A program made the position numbers and the translations under genes. From Paracoccus sp. C2R09 (lineage in GTDB: Bacteria; Pseudomonadota; Alphaproteobacteria; Rhodobacterales; Rhodobacteraceae), in contig NZ_JAHKQB010000037.1 of NCBI RefSeq assembly GCF_018860625.1, positions 1 to 46,833 of the forward strand: 46,833 nt of DNA, read 5' to 3'. Shown here in pieces: positions 18,920 to 27,559 of this stretch. Each line of letters starts with the position of its first letter. Position 1 is the stretch's first letter. The notes under the pieces are model-generated. The model was given only the letters and a program-made list of their open reading frames with translations, ran no database searches and was not told the DNA's origin.

Positions 18920-19099
18920 TTGACCGAACTGACCCTGACACCGCTGATCGCGACGATCATCTTCGTGATCGCCTGCATCGCGGGATACGCCTATCGTCGG
19001 ACCTGGAAATCGGAAGGCCCGGCGTGGAAATTGTGGCTGTTCGGGGTGATCGCCGCGGCGGCACTGCTGACCCTGGGCTTCACGCCGCTGCAGGGCTAG
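18920..19099 (+). CDS. Small two-helix membrane protein, function unknown
   Basis: A 59-aa frame starting with TTG at 18920, preceded by GGAGG with 8 nt spacing, and ending at TAG 19097-19099. The translation has two hydrophobic stretches, PLIATIIFVIACIAGYAY and LWLFGVIAAAALLTLGF, joined by the basic hydrophilic loop RRTWKSEGPAWK, so an inner-membrane hairpin is expected. I do not recognise the family. It runs divergently from the CBS gene and converges on nqrM, 13 nt away; a link to the Nqr locus is possible but only positional. Confidence 0.65.
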   Translation: MTELTLTPLIATIIFVIACIAGYAYRRTWKSEGPAWKLWLFGVIAAAALLTLGFTPLQG

Positions 19100-19112
19100 G
19101 CGGCAAAACGGG

Positions 19113-19352
19113 TCAGGTGGCTTCCCGACCCATGTCTTCCAGCATCTTCTTCGCGCGCGGGCAGTTCAGCCGGTCGCGAAGTGGGCTGTCGGGGTCGATC
19201 TCCTGCTTGCAGACAAGGCAGTGATCGGCATCGGCGATGGCGTTCAGGCCACCGCAGCTGCCCTTGATGGTCCGCCCGCTGAAGATGACGCCAAGCGCCA
19301 TTCCCAGCATCACGAACAGCAGAAGGCCGAAGGCGAGGATGAAGGTCGACAT
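19113..19352 (-). CDS. nqrM: NqrM, Na+-NQR maturation factor
   Basis: A 79-aa protein of the former DUF539 family. It has one N-terminal membrane helix (residues 3-25), then GSCGGL with C33, CLVC with C45 and C48, and NCPRAKKM with C64. These four cysteines are the family signature; they are thought to deliver iron to the Fe centre held between NqrD and NqrE. It lies 32 nt downstream of apbE on the same strand, divergent from nqrABCDEF, so all known dedicated maturation genes of the complex are at this locus. Confidence 0.93.
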   Translation of the reverse strand: MSTFILAFGLLLFVMLGMALGVIFSGRTIKGSCGGLNAIADADHCLVCKQEIDPDSPLRDRLNCPRAKKMLEDMGREAT

Positions 19353-19384
19353 GGTCAGCCTCCTTTCCCGGGCTGGCGTTGCTT

Positions 19385-20416
19385 TCAGACGGCCAGCGCG
19401 CCGAAGCGGTCGCTTGCCGTGGTTGCGAAGCCCTTGTCGCCCGACTGGCCGGTGCGATCAATGAAAAGCACCGCCATGTCACGATCATTTGCGATCTGCA
19501 GGCCGCGCTCGGTGCCCAGCACCAGAAGGGCGGTGGCCCATGCATCGGCCATCATCGCGTTTTCGGTCATGACGGTCACGGATGCGGTCGAATGGGTGAC
19601 CGGGCGGCCCGTGGTCGCGTCGATGATATGCGAATAGCGCTTGCCTTCGTAATCGAAGAAGTTGCGGTAATCGCCCGAGGTGGCCATGCCCATGTCGGAC
19701 ACGCCGACGACCTGCTGGACGCCGCGATCATGGCTCTGGGGGGTCTCGATGCCCACGCGCCATGCATGCCCGTCGGGGTTCGTCCCGGCGGTATAGAGAT
19801 CGCCGCCGATCTCGACCATGAAATCCTTGATGCCGTGTTCGGCCATCACGCGCGCCACGCGGTCCACGCCGTAACCCTTGCCGATGGCCGACAGATACAC
19901 CTCGGCCTCGGGGCGCATCTTGTGCAGGCGCTGGCCTTCGACGCGCAGGGCATCGGACTGGCCGCAGCAGGCGAGGGCCTGCGCGATCTCGGCATCCGAC
20001 GGCATGTCGCCGCGGGCATGGCCCGAACCGAAGCCCCAGAGGTCGATCAGCGGGCCGACGGTCACGTCGAAGCTGCCGCCGGTCGCGGCGTTCACTTCGG
20101 CCGCAGCCTCCATCACATGGGCCAGATCGGCCGAGACCTTCATGCTGCCCGGCGTCGTGGCGGCGTTGAAGATCGAGATCTCGGAACCGGAATCCCAGTT
20201 CGACATCTGGCGGTTGACCAGGGCAAGGCTGTCGTCGATCGCGGCCTGCAGCTGCGTCTTGTCGACGCTGCGGGTGTGATCCACGGCCACGATGTTGTAG
20301 CTGGTTCCCATCGTCAGGCCGGACATTTCCAGAACGGACCAGCCCTTCTTGCACGCTGCCAGGGCAATCGGCATGACAAAGAAGCTACGGCGAGTAAGAT
20401 TGAAGGCGGTCGTCAC
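19385..20416 (-). CDS. apbE: ApbE, FAD:protein FMN transferase (flavinylates NqrB and NqrC)
   Basis: About 343 aa. ApbE hallmarks are GTSYNI near the N terminus, the NRQMSNWDSGSEISIFN segment, SAIGKGYGVDRVA, the EIGGDLYTAG segment, and the metal-binding SHIIDATTGRPV with downstream TENAMMADAWATALLVLG. It hydrolyses FAD and attaches FMN to Thr of DxxSGAT motifs, here NqrB Thr226 and NqrC Thr238. The N terminus reads LTRRSFFVMPIALAAC: a twin-arginine motif followed by a lipobox-like cysteine, suggesting a Tat-exported lipoprotein. I prefer the GTG at 20416, which has CGGAGA 6 nt upstream; an in-frame ATG at 20452 has no ribosome site. Confidence 0.93.
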   Translation of the reverse strand: MTTAFNLTRRSFFVMPIALAACKKGWSVLEMSGLTMGTSYNIVAVDHTRSVDKTQLQAAIDDSLALVNRQMSNWDSGSEISIFNAATTPGSMKVSADLAHVMEAAAEVNAATGGSFDVTVGPLIDLWGFGSGHARGDMPSDAEIAQALACCGQSDALRVEGQRLHKMRPEAEVYLSAIGKGYGVDRVARVMAEHGIKDFMVEIGGDLYTAGTNPDGHAWRVGIETPQSHDRGVQQVVGVSDMGMATSGDYRNFFDYEGKRYSHIIDATTGRPVTHSTASVTVMTENAMMADAWATALLVLGTERGLQIANDRDMAVLFIDRTGQSGDKGFATTASDRFGALAV

Positions 20417-20526
20417 GGGTATCTCCGCAGAAAGAAGGCTGATGTTCGACATGAGACAGGGGGCGTTCTGACGATCTTTGGCCCCGGATACAACATTAAA
20501 GTCGAAAAATCCCCGTAAAGAACTTC

Positions 20527-20555
20527 CATAAGGCGGCTATGAAGCGCATAAGGCG
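20527..20555 (+). repeat. Direct repeat upstream of nqrA
   Basis: CATAAGGCG occurs at 20527-20535 and again at 20547-20555, start to start 20 bp (about two helical turns), in the 166-nt apbE-nqrA divergent region. It may be a regulator-binding site; no convincing -35/-10 pair could be fixed in this interval. Confidence 0.4.
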
Positions 20556-20582
20556 CCCGGGAAAAGGACAGGACGAAACCAC

Positions 20583-21926
20583 GTGCAGCAATATACGTTG
20601 AGAAAAGGTCTCGATGTCCCGGTGCAGGGGGCTCCGGAGGGCGGAATCGAAAACGCGCAGCCGGTTCGCACCGTGGCCGTGTTGGGGCAGGACTACCTCG
20701 GACTGAAGCCCAGGCTTGCGGTGCAGGAAGGCGATACCATCGCCGCCGGCGCGCCCATCCTGGCGCACAAGGACACGCCCCGGGTTCAGGTCACTTCGCC
20801 GGTATCGGGACGAATCAAGGCCATCAATCGCGGCGCACGTCGCGTTCTGATCAGTGTCGAGATCGAGGTCGACGAGAATGCGGCCCAGCCGGTGGACTTC
20901 TCGGGTGTTGGCGACGCCGATACCGACGAGGGCCTGGCCGAACGTCTCTGCGCCTCGGGGTTGTGGACCTCGTTCCGCACGCGTCCCTATTCCAAGGTGC
21001 CCGATCCCGAGACGCGTCCCGCCGCCATCTTCGTTACCGCGATGGATACCGAGCCGCTGTCGGGCGACGCCGCCCTGATCATCGCCGAGGATGCCGCGGC
21101 ATTCCGTCGCGGTCTGGAGGCCGTCGCCGTCCTGAGCGAGGGTGCCACCTATCTCTGCCAGCGTCCGGACGACCGGATCATCGACGCCGAGATCCCGGGC
21201 GTCGTCGTGGCGGGCTTCGAAGGTCCGCATCCGGCGGGTCTTGCCGGCACGCACATGCATTTCCTCGATGCCCCCTCGAACAGCAAGGTCGTCTGGTCCA
21301 TCGGCTATCACGACGTGATCGCCATCGGGCGCCTGCTGGAAACCGGCTGCATCGACAGCACCCGCGTCATCGCCATCGGCGGCCCGCTCTGCGCGCGTCC
21401 GCGGCTGGTGCGCACGCTGGCCGGGGCCTCGATGGTCGATCTCTGCACGGACGATCTGGCCACCGAAACGCCGGTGCGCATGATCTCGGGTTCGATCCTG
21501 TCGGGTCGTCTGGGTGACGGGCCGACCGCCTATCTGGGCCGCTATGCCCGCCAGATCACCCTGATCAAGGAGGATCACGAACAGATCCCCATGGGCTGGA
21601 TCCGCCCGATGTTCAGCAAATACGCCTTCCAGCCGGTGCTGGGTTCGGCGCTGAAGAACAAGCTGTTCCCGCTGACGTCGAACCTGAACGGCGGACGCCG
21701 CGCGATGGTGCCGATCGGCACGTTCGAACAGCTGATGCCGCAGGATTTCCTGCCGACGCAGCTGCTGCGTGCCCTGCTGGTGATGGATACCGATCAGGCA
21801 CAGGCCCTCGGCGCGCTGGAGCTGGACGAGGAGGACCTCGGGCTCTGCGGCTTCGCCTGTCCTGCAAAATACGAATACGGCATCGCCCTGCGCGACAGCC
21901 TTACCAAGATCGAGAAGGAGGGCTAG
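20583..21926 (+). CDS. nqrA: Na+-translocating NADH:quinone reductase subunit A
   Basis: A 447-aa hydrophilic subunit, the usual length. It opens with the LRKGLDVPVQGAPEG segment typical of NqrA, followed by the biotinyl-lipoyl-like region KPRLAVQEGDTIAAGAPIL and VTSPVSGRIKAINRG. The NqrA signature EHEQIPMGW-like segment (EDHEQIPMGWIRP) is present. The subunit contacts NqrB at the quinone site on the cytoplasmic side. The start is a GTG at 20583; GGACAGGACG upstream is a loose ribosome site. It is the first gene of the nqrABCDEF operon, 3 nt from nqrB. Confidence 0.95.
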   Translation: MQQYTLRKGLDVPVQGAPEGGIENAQPVRTVAVLGQDYLGLKPRLAVQEGDTIAAGAPILAHKDTPRVQVTSPVSGRIKAINRGARRVLISVEIEVDENAAQPVDFSGVGDADTDEGLAERLCASGLWTSFRTRPYSKVPDPETRPAAIFVTAMDTEPLSGDAALIIAEDAAAFRRGLEAVAVLSEGATYLCQRPDDRIIDAEIPGVVVAGFEGPHPAGLAGTHMHFLDAPSNSKVVWSIGYHDVIAIGRLLETGCIDSTRVIAIGGPLCARPRLVRTLAGASMVDLCTDDLATETPVRMISGSILSGRLGDGPTAYLGRYARQITLIKEDHEQIPMGWIRPMFSKYAFQPVLGSALKNKLFPLTSNLNGGRRAMVPIGTFEQLMPQDFLPTQLLRALLVMDTDQAQALGALELDEEDLGLCGFACPAKYEYGIALRDSLTKIEKEG

Positions 21927-21929
21927 GTC

Positions 21930-23129
21930 GTGGGTCTCCGCGCATTCTTCGACCGGATCGAGCCGCAGTTCACTGCGGGCGGCAAGTACCAGAAGTACTT
22001 CCCCATCTACGAGATGGTCGAAAGCTTCATCTACACGCCGAAATCGGTGACGACCGTGGCACCCCATGCCCGGTCCTACATCGACATGAAGCGGATCATG
22101 ACCTACGTGGTCATCGCGACGATCCCCTGCATCCTGTTCGGCCTGTACAACACCGGCCTGCAGACGAACATGGCGATCGCCGAATACGGCGCATCGGGCT
22201 GGCGTGCCTGGATCATCGACACCCTGGGCATCGGGTTCAACCCGGCCAACCCGCTGGCCAACATGCTGCACGGGTTGCTGTATTTCCTGCCCATCTATCT
22301 GGTCACGCTGATCGCGGGCGGCATCTTCGAGGTGATCTTCGCGGTCGTGCGCGGCCACGAGGTCAACGAGGGCTTCCTCGTCTCCTCGATGCTCTATGCG
22401 CTGATCCTTCCGGCCTCGGCGCCGCTGTGGCAGGTGGCACTGGGCATCATCTTCGGCGTGGTGATCGGCAAGGAGGTGTTCGGCGGCACCGGCAAGAACT
22501 TCCTCAACCCGGCGCTGGTCGGGCGGGCGTTCCTGTATTTCGCCTATCCCGCGCAGATGTCGGGCGACACGATCTGGACGCCTGTCGACGGCTTCTCGGG
22601 GGCGACGGCGCTGGCCATCGGCGCGACCGACGGCTACCAGGCGCTGCCCGAACGCGGCATCACGTGGATGGACGCCTTCATCGGCACGATCCAGGGCTGC
22701 ATCGGGGAAACCTCGACCCTGGCCGCGCTGATCGGCCTGGCATTCCTGCTGGCCACGCGCATCGCCAACTGGCGCCTGATCGCGGGCTGCCTGCTGGGGA
22801 TGATCGGCTTCTCGACGCTGTTGAACTTCATCGGATCCGACACGAACCCGATGTTCGCGATGCCCTGGCACTGGCACCTGGTCGTCGGCGGCTATGCCTT
22901 CGGTCTGGCCTTCATGGTCACGGAACCGGTCTCGGCCAGCCACACCAACACGGGCCGCTGGATCTATGGCGCGCTGATCGGCTTCATGGTCGTGATGATC
23001 CGCGTGATCAACCCGGCCTTCCCCGAAGGCATGATGCTGGCGATCCTGTTCGGGAACGTCTTCGCGCCGCTGATCGACCACTTCGTCGTTCAGGCCAACA
23101 TCAAACGGAGGGCCAAGCGCAATGCCTGA
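21930..23129 (+). CDS. nqrB: Na+-translocating NADH:quinone reductase subunit B
   Basis: A 399-aa membrane subunit with about ten helices, of the RnfD/NqrB family. The flavinylation motif DGFSGAT places the covalent FMN on Thr226. The EVFGGTGKNFLNPALVGRAF segment and GGYAFGLAFMVTEPVSASHT are conserved family segments. The subunit also carries riboflavin and forms the Na+ channel with the quinone site near NqrA. It starts with GTG 3 nt after nqrA, with AAGGAGG upstream, and overlaps nqrC by 8 nt. Confidence 0.96.
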   Translation: MGLRAFFDRIEPQFTAGGKYQKYFPIYEMVESFIYTPKSVTTVAPHARSYIDMKRIMTYVVIATIPCILFGLYNTGLQTNMAIAEYGASGWRAWIIDTLGIGFNPANPLANMLHGLLYFLPIYLVTLIAGGIFEVIFAVVRGHEVNEGFLVSSMLYALILPASAPLWQVALGIIFGVVIGKEVFGGTGKNFLNPALVGRAFLYFAYPAQMSGDTIWTPVDGFSGATALAIGATDGYQALPERGITWMDAFIGTIQGCIGETSTLAALIGLAFLLATRIANWRLIAGCLLGMIGFSTLLNFIGSDTNPMFAMPWHWHLVVGGYAFGLAFMVTEPVSASHTNTGRWIYGALIGFMVVMIRVINPAFPEGMMLAILFGNVFAPLIDHFVVQANIKRRAKRNA

Positions 23130-23931
23130 CGAGAACAAGAAGAAAGGCCCCCTGGGCCGCTTCCTCGACCTTCCGGCGGATTCGATCGCCAAGACCGTGG
23201 TGGTCGCGACCGCGCTCTGCCTTGTCGCGTCGATGATCGTGTCGGCAGCCGCCGTGACCCTGCGCCCCATTCAGCAGGCCAACAGCCAGCGCGACAAGCA
23301 GATCAACATCCTCGAGGTTGCCGGCATCTATGAACCCGGCACCGACGTGGCCCAGGCATTCGAGGCGTTCGAGCCGCATGTCGTCGAGCTGGAGACGGGC
23401 GAGTTCGCCGACCAGTACGACATCGATACCTATGCCGATCTGGCCTCGGACTGGGATCCCGCCATCGTGCGCGCCCTGGACGAGGACCCTGCGGGCCTCG
23501 GCGGCGAGATGCTGGCCTATCAGATGGTCTATCTGCTGCGCGACGACGAGGGCGGGATCGACAAGGTCATCCTTCCGGTGGAAGGTTACGGCCTGTGGTC
23601 CACGCTCTATGGTTTCATCGCGCTGGAAGAGAACGGCAACGACATCTTCGGGCTGCAGTTCTATCAGCACGGCGAGACGCCGGGCCTGGGCGCCGAGGTG
23701 GACAACCCGCGCTGGAAGGCGCTGTGGAACGGCAAGAAGCTGCGCGACGAGGACGGCACGCTGCAGATCACCGTGGCCAAGGCGCCGCCCGCCGCGGGCC
23801 GCGACTATTATATCGACGCGCTGTCGGGGGCGACCCTGACCTCGCGCGGGGTGGACAACCTGGTACGCTTCTGGATGGGTGAAGAAGGCTTCGGGCCCTT
23901 CCTCGAGCGGCTCAAGGCAGGAGAGATCTGA
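23122..23931 (+). CDS. nqrC: Na+-translocating NADH:quinone reductase subunit C
   Basis: A 269-aa subunit with one N-terminal membrane helix (about residues 24-45) and a periplasmic FMN domain. The motif [10 protein letters not shown] puts covalent FMN on Thr238. The [18 protein letters not shown] and [17 protein letters not shown] segments are typical of NqrC. It receives electrons from the NqrD/E iron centre and passes them to the NqrB FMN. It overlaps nqrB by 8 nt and nqrD by 1 nt (TGATG). Confidence 0.96.
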   Translation: MPDENKKKGPLGRFLDLPADSIAKTVVVATALCLVASMIVSAAAVTLRPIQQANSQRDKQINILEVAGIYEPGTDVAQAFEAFEPHVVELETGEFADQYDIDTYADLASDWDPAIVRALDEDPAGLGGEMLAYQMVYLLRDDEGGIDKVILPVEGYGLWSTLYGFIALEENGNDIFGLQFYQHGETPGLGAEVDNPRWKALWNGKKLRDEDGTLQITVAKAPPAAGRDYYIDALSGATLTSRGVDNLVRFWMGEEGFGPFLERLKAGEI

Positions 23932-24584
23932 TGGCTCAGACACGTAGATCGCAACTTGTGGACCCGCTGATCGACAACAATCCGATCACGCTGCAGGTCC
24001 TGGGCATCTGTTCGGCCCTGGCCGTGACGTCGTCGCTGAAGGTCGCGCTGGTCATGGCCATCGCCGTGACGCTGGTGACGGCCTTCTCGTCGATGTTCAT
24101 CTCGATGCTGCGCAACCACATTCCGGGTTCGATCCGCATCATCGTGCAGATGGTCATCATCGCGTCGCTGGTGATCCTGGTCGACCAGGTCCTCAAGGCC
24201 TATGCCTTCGAGATCTCGAAGACGCTGTCGGTCTTCGTGGGCCTGATCATCACGAACTGCATCGTGATGGGCCGCGCCGAGGCATTCGCGATGAAGAACC
24301 CGCCCGTGGACAGCTTCATCGACGGCATCGGCAACGGCCTGGGCTACGGCCTGATCCTGATGACCGTGGGCGTCTTCCGCGAGCTGTTCGGTTCGGGGTC
24401 GCTGTTCGGCATCACCATCCTGAAGACGGTGAACAATGGCGGCTGGTACGTCCCGAACGGCCTGCTGCTGCTGCCGCCTTCGGCCTTCTTCGTGATCGGC
24501 CTGCTGATCTGGGCCATCCGCGCCTGGAAGCCGGGTCAGGTCGAGGAGCGCCAGTACAAGATCCAGACCGTGGAGGCCCACTGA
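23931..24584 (+). CDS. nqrD: Na+-translocating NADH:quinone reductase subunit D
   Basis: A 217-aa polytopic subunit of the NqrDE/RnfAE family with about six helices. The [20 protein letters not shown] segment holds one of the cysteines that, with those of NqrE, ligates the intramembrane iron centre. The second is in [17 protein letters not shown]. The [13 protein letters not shown] segment near the C terminus matches NqrD. Junctions with nqrC and nqrE are both TGATG, indicating coupled translation. Confidence 0.96.
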   Translation: MAQTRRSQLVDPLIDNNPITLQVLGICSALAVTSSLKVALVMAIAVTLVTAFSSMFISMLRNHIPGSIRIIVQMVIIASLVILVDQVLKAYAFEISKTLSVFVGLIITNCIVMGRAEAFAMKNPPVDSFIDGIGNGLGYGLILMTVGVFRELFGSGSLFGITILKTVNNGGWYVPNGLLLLPPSAFFVIGLLIWAIRAWKPGQVEERQYKIQTVEAH

Positions 24585-25192
24585 TGGAGGGTTTGATCTC
24601 TCTCGCCGTCAAGGCGGTCTTCGTCGAGAACCTCGCGCTGTCCTTCTTCCTGGGCATGTGCACCTTCATCGCCGTGTCGAAGAAGATCTCGACCGCGATC
24701 GGGCTGGGCATCTCGGTGATGATCGTGCAGGCGATCACCGTTCCGGCCAACAACCTGATCCTGACCCAGCTGCTGGCGCCCGGTGCGCTGGCATGGGCGG
24801 GCTTTCCCGATATCGACCTGACCTTCCTCGGGCTGATCTCCTATATCGGCGTCATCGCGGCGCTGGTGCAGATCCTGGAGATGGTCCTCGATAAGTACTT
24901 CCCGCCGCTCTACAACGCGCTCGGGGTGTTCCTGCCGCTGATCACGGTGAACTGCGCCATCCTGGGCGGTTCGCTGTTCATGGTCGAACGCGGCTACAAC
25001 TTCTCGGAGAGCGTGACCTACGGCGTCTCGTCCGGCTTCGGCTGGGCCCTGGCGATCACCGCGATGGCCGGCGTGCGCGAGAAGCTGAAATATTCCGACA
25101 TCCCCGACGGCCTGCAGGGCCTGGGCATCACCTTCATCACCGCAGGTCTGATGGCGCTGGCCTTCATGTCCTTCAGCGGCGTGAAACTCTGA
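24584..25192 (+). CDS. nqrE: Na+-translocating NADH:quinone reductase subunit E
   Basis: A 202-aa polytopic subunit homologous to NqrD in inverted topology, with about six helices. Iron-centre cysteines are expected in [15 protein letters not shown] and in [15 protein letters not shown], both present. The [21 protein letters not shown] segment and the ending [18 protein letters not shown] are typical. nqrF follows after 22 nt, with AAGGGG upstream of its start. Confidence 0.96.
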   Translation: MEGLISLAVKAVFVENLALSFFLGMCTFIAVSKKISTAIGLGISVMIVQAITVPANNLILTQLLAPGALAWAGFPDIDLTFLGLISYIGVIAALVQILEMVLDKYFPPLYNALGVFLPLITVNCAILGGSLFMVERGYNFSESVTYGVSSGFGWALAITAMAGVREKLKYSDIPDGLQGLGITFITAGLMALAFMSFSGVKL

Positions 25193-25214
25193 ACGCGGAA
25201 GGGGTCAGCAAGAC

Positions 25215-26438
25215 ATGGAAACCTTCAGCCTCGGCGTCATCCTGTTCACCCTGATCGTGATCGCGCTGGTCACGATCATCCTTGCCGCACGTTCGCGGCT
25301 GGTGTCCTCGGGCAACGTCAACATCACCATCAACGGCGAGAAGACCATCTCGGTCCCCGCCGGCGGCAAGCTGCTGCAGACCCTGGCCGAACAGAAGCTG
25401 TTCGTGCCGTCGGCCTGCGGTGGCGGCGGCACCTGCGCGCAGTGCCGCGTGCGCGTCCACGAGGGCGGCGGGTCGATCCTGCCCACCGAGGAGACGCATA
25501 TCACCAAGCGCGAGGCATCCTGCGGCGACCGCCTGTCCTGTCAGGTGGCGGTCAAGCAGGACATGCAGATCGAAGTCCCCGAAGAGGTGTTCGGCGTCAA
25601 GAAATGGGAATGCGAAGTCATTTCCAACGAGAACGTCGCCACCTTCATCAAGGCGCTGGTCCTGAAGCTGCCCGAGGGCGAGGACGTCAAGTTCCGCGCC
25701 GGCGGCTATATCCAGATCGAGGCCCCGGCCCACAAGCTGTCCTACAAGGATTTCGACGTGGCCGAGGAATATCGCAGCGACTGGGACCGCTTCGACCTGT
25801 GGCAATACGAAAGCCAGGTCGACGAACCGATCGAGCGTGCCTATTCGATGGCGAACTATCCGGACGAGAAGGGCATCATCATGCTCAACGTCCGCGTGGC
25901 CTCGCCCCCGCCGGGTTCGCAGGGCATTCCCGCGGGCAAGATGTCGTCCTACATCTTCAACCTGAAGCCCGGCGACAAGGTGACCATCTCGGGCCCGTTC
26001 GGCGAATTCTTCGCCCGCGACACCAAGAAGGAAATGGTCTTCATCGGCGGCGGCGCGGGCATGGCGCCCATGCGCAGCCACATCTTCGACCAGCTCAAGC
26101 GCCTCGAGAACCGCGACCGCAAGATCACCTTCTGGTACGGTGCGCGTTCCAAGCGCGAGATGTTCTTCGTCGAGGATTTCGACGAACTGGCCGCCCAGTT
26201 CCCGAACTTCGAATGGCATGTCGCCCTGTCCGACGCGCTGCCCGAGGACGAGTGGACGGGCTATACCGGCTTCATCCACAACGTCCTCTACGAGGAATAC
26301 CTCAAGGATCACCCGAACCCCGAGGATTGCGAATACTACATGTGCGGTCCCCCCATCATGAACCAGTCGGTCATCAACATGCTCCTCGAGCTTGGCGTCG
26401 ACCGCGAGGATATCATGCTGGACGATTTCGGCGGCTGA
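25215..26438 (+). CDS. nqrF: Na+-translocating NADH:quinone reductase subunit F (NADH-oxidising)
   Basis: A 407-aa subunit with one N-terminal membrane helix (residues 5-25). The plant-type [2Fe-2S] ferredoxin domain has ligands C68, C74, C77 and C109 ([12 protein letters not shown] and LSCQ). The FAD domain has the RAYSMANYP motif, and the NADH domain has the [13 protein letters not shown] loop and a C-terminal YYMCGPPIM segment with the conserved cysteine. It takes electrons from cytoplasmic NADH into the complex. It is the last gene of the operon; a terminator lies at 26455. Confidence 0.97.
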   Translation: METFSLGVILFTLIVIALVTIILAARSRLVSSGNVNITINGEKTISVPAGGKLLQTLAEQKLFVPSACGGGGTCAQCRVRVHEGGGSILPTEETHITKREASCGDRLSCQVAVKQDMQIEVPEEVFGVKKWECEVISNENVATFIKALVLKLPEGEDVKFRAGGYIQIEAPAHKLSYKDFDVAEEYRSDWDRFDLWQYESQVDEPIERAYSMANYPDEKGIIMLNVRVASPPPGSQGIPAGKMSSYIFNLKPGDKVTISGPFGEFFARDTKKEMVFIGGGAGMAPMRSHIFDQLKRLENRDRKITFWYGARSKREMFFVEDFDELAAQFPNFEWHVALSDALPEDEWTGYTGFIHNVLYEEYLKDHPNPEDCEYYMCGPPIMNQSVINMLLELGVDREDIMLDDFGG

Positions 26439-26454
26439 ACGGAAACACGGGATG

Positions 26455-26480
26455 CGGGGGCTTCGGCCCCCGTTTCCTTT
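26455..26480 (+). terminator. Terminator of the nqr operon
   Basis: CGGGGGC (26455-26461), a TTCG tetraloop and GCCCCCG (26466-26472) are followed by TTTCCTTTTGC. The outer GGAAAC (26441-26446) can also pair with GTTTCC. Confidence 0.9.
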
Positions 26481-26584
26481 TGCGGCCCCGGACGGTTCAC
26501 GCGGGCGCCGGGATCGACTATATGACCTGCTTTCCATGCCGCCGGTCGTCCGGCGCGCGGTCATTTCGATAGGTGCCTCGAACC

Positions 26585-27559
26585 ATGAAGCTGCAGGATC
26601 ACGCCCGTCTCTCTGTCGCGCCGATGATGGACTGGACGGATCGCGAATGCCGGTACTTCCACCGGCTGATGTCGCGCAACGCGCTGCTCTATACCGAGAT
26701 GGTGACGGCACCGGCGGTGGTTCACGGCGACCGGCCCCGGCTGCTGGATTACGATGCCGCGGAACATCCGCTGGCCCTGCAGCTGGGCGGGTCCGACCCG
26801 CAGGAACTGGCCGAGGCGACCCGCATCGCCGCCGATTGGGGCTATGACGAGATCAACCTGAATGTCGGCTGCCCGAGCGACCGTGTCCAGTCGGGCTGTT
26901 TCGGGGCGGTTCTGATGAAGGATCCCGATCTGGTCGCGCGCTGCGTCGAGGCGATGCAGGCCGCAAGCCCGGTCGAGGTGACGGTGAAATGCCGCATCGG
27001 TGTAGACGAACAGGACGCATCCAAGGTGCTGCCCGCCTTCGTCGCGCGCATGGCGGATGCGGGGATCGCGCGCATGTCGATCCATGCCCGCAAGGCTTGG
27101 CTGCAGGGCCTGTCACCCAAGGAGAACCGCGAGGTTCCCCCGTTGGATTATCCGCTGGTCCACGCCATGAAGGCCCGGTTCCCGCAGCTGCATCTGTCGA
27201 TCAACGGCGGGATCGCGTCGCTGGACCAGGTGCGCACGCATCTGGATGCGATGGACGGGGTGATGGTGGGGCGCGCGGCCTATCACGAGCCGTGGAACAT
27301 CATGGGGCAGGCCGACGCGCTGTGGGGCGATGCACCGCCCTTCGCGGACCCGTCCGAGGTCGCCGTCGCGATGCGCGACCGGCTCGGGGCGTATCTGTCG
27401 GCAGGGGGCAGGATGCACCAGATCACCCGTCACATGCTGGGCCTGTTCCACGGGCGTCCCGGCGCACGGGGCTGGAAGCGCATCCTGTCCGAGGCCTCGT
27501 CGCGCGGGACGCTGGCCGATTACGACGCCGCCCTGGCCGCAGTGACCGAAACGGCCTAG
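26585..27559 (+). CDS. dusA: tRNA-dihydrouridine(20/20a) synthase DusA
   Basis: About 324 aa. The FMN-dependent TIM-barrel enzyme reduces uridine in the tRNA D-loop. The start PMMDWTDRECRYFHR, the catalytic Cys96 in NVGCPSDRVQSGCFG, the HARKAWLQGLSPKENREVPPLDY segment and SINGGIASLDQV are typical of the DusA subfamily rather than DusB or DusC. The C-terminal helical tRNA-binding domain (ITRHMLGLFHGRPGARGWKRILS) is complete. An in-frame GTG at 26573 exists, but ATG 26585 gives the usual N terminus. The stop TAG and the mazG stop on the other strand share one CTAG (27556-27559). Confidence 0.93.
   Translation: MKLQDHARLSVAPMMDWTDRECRYFHRLMSRNALLYTEMVTAPAVVHGDRPRLLDYDAAEHPLALQLGGSDPQELAEATRIAADWGYDEINLNVGCPSDRVQSGCFGAVLMKDPDLVARCVEAMQAASPVEVTVKCRIGVDEQDASKVLPAFVARMADAGIARMSIHARKAWLQGLSPKENREVPPLDYPLVHAMKARFPQLHLSINGGIASLDQVRTHLDAMDGVMVGRAAYHEPWNIMGQADALWGDAPPFADPSEVAVAMRDRLGAYLSAGGRMHQITRHMLGLFHGRPGARGWKRILSEASSRGTLADYDAALAAVTETA

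Noticed and set aside
20496..23270. Open frame of 924 codons on the minus strand opposite nqrA-nqrB
   Set aside because: It covers two well-identified genes in antisense and has low-complexity H/R/Q/D composition. It results from high GC at third positions.
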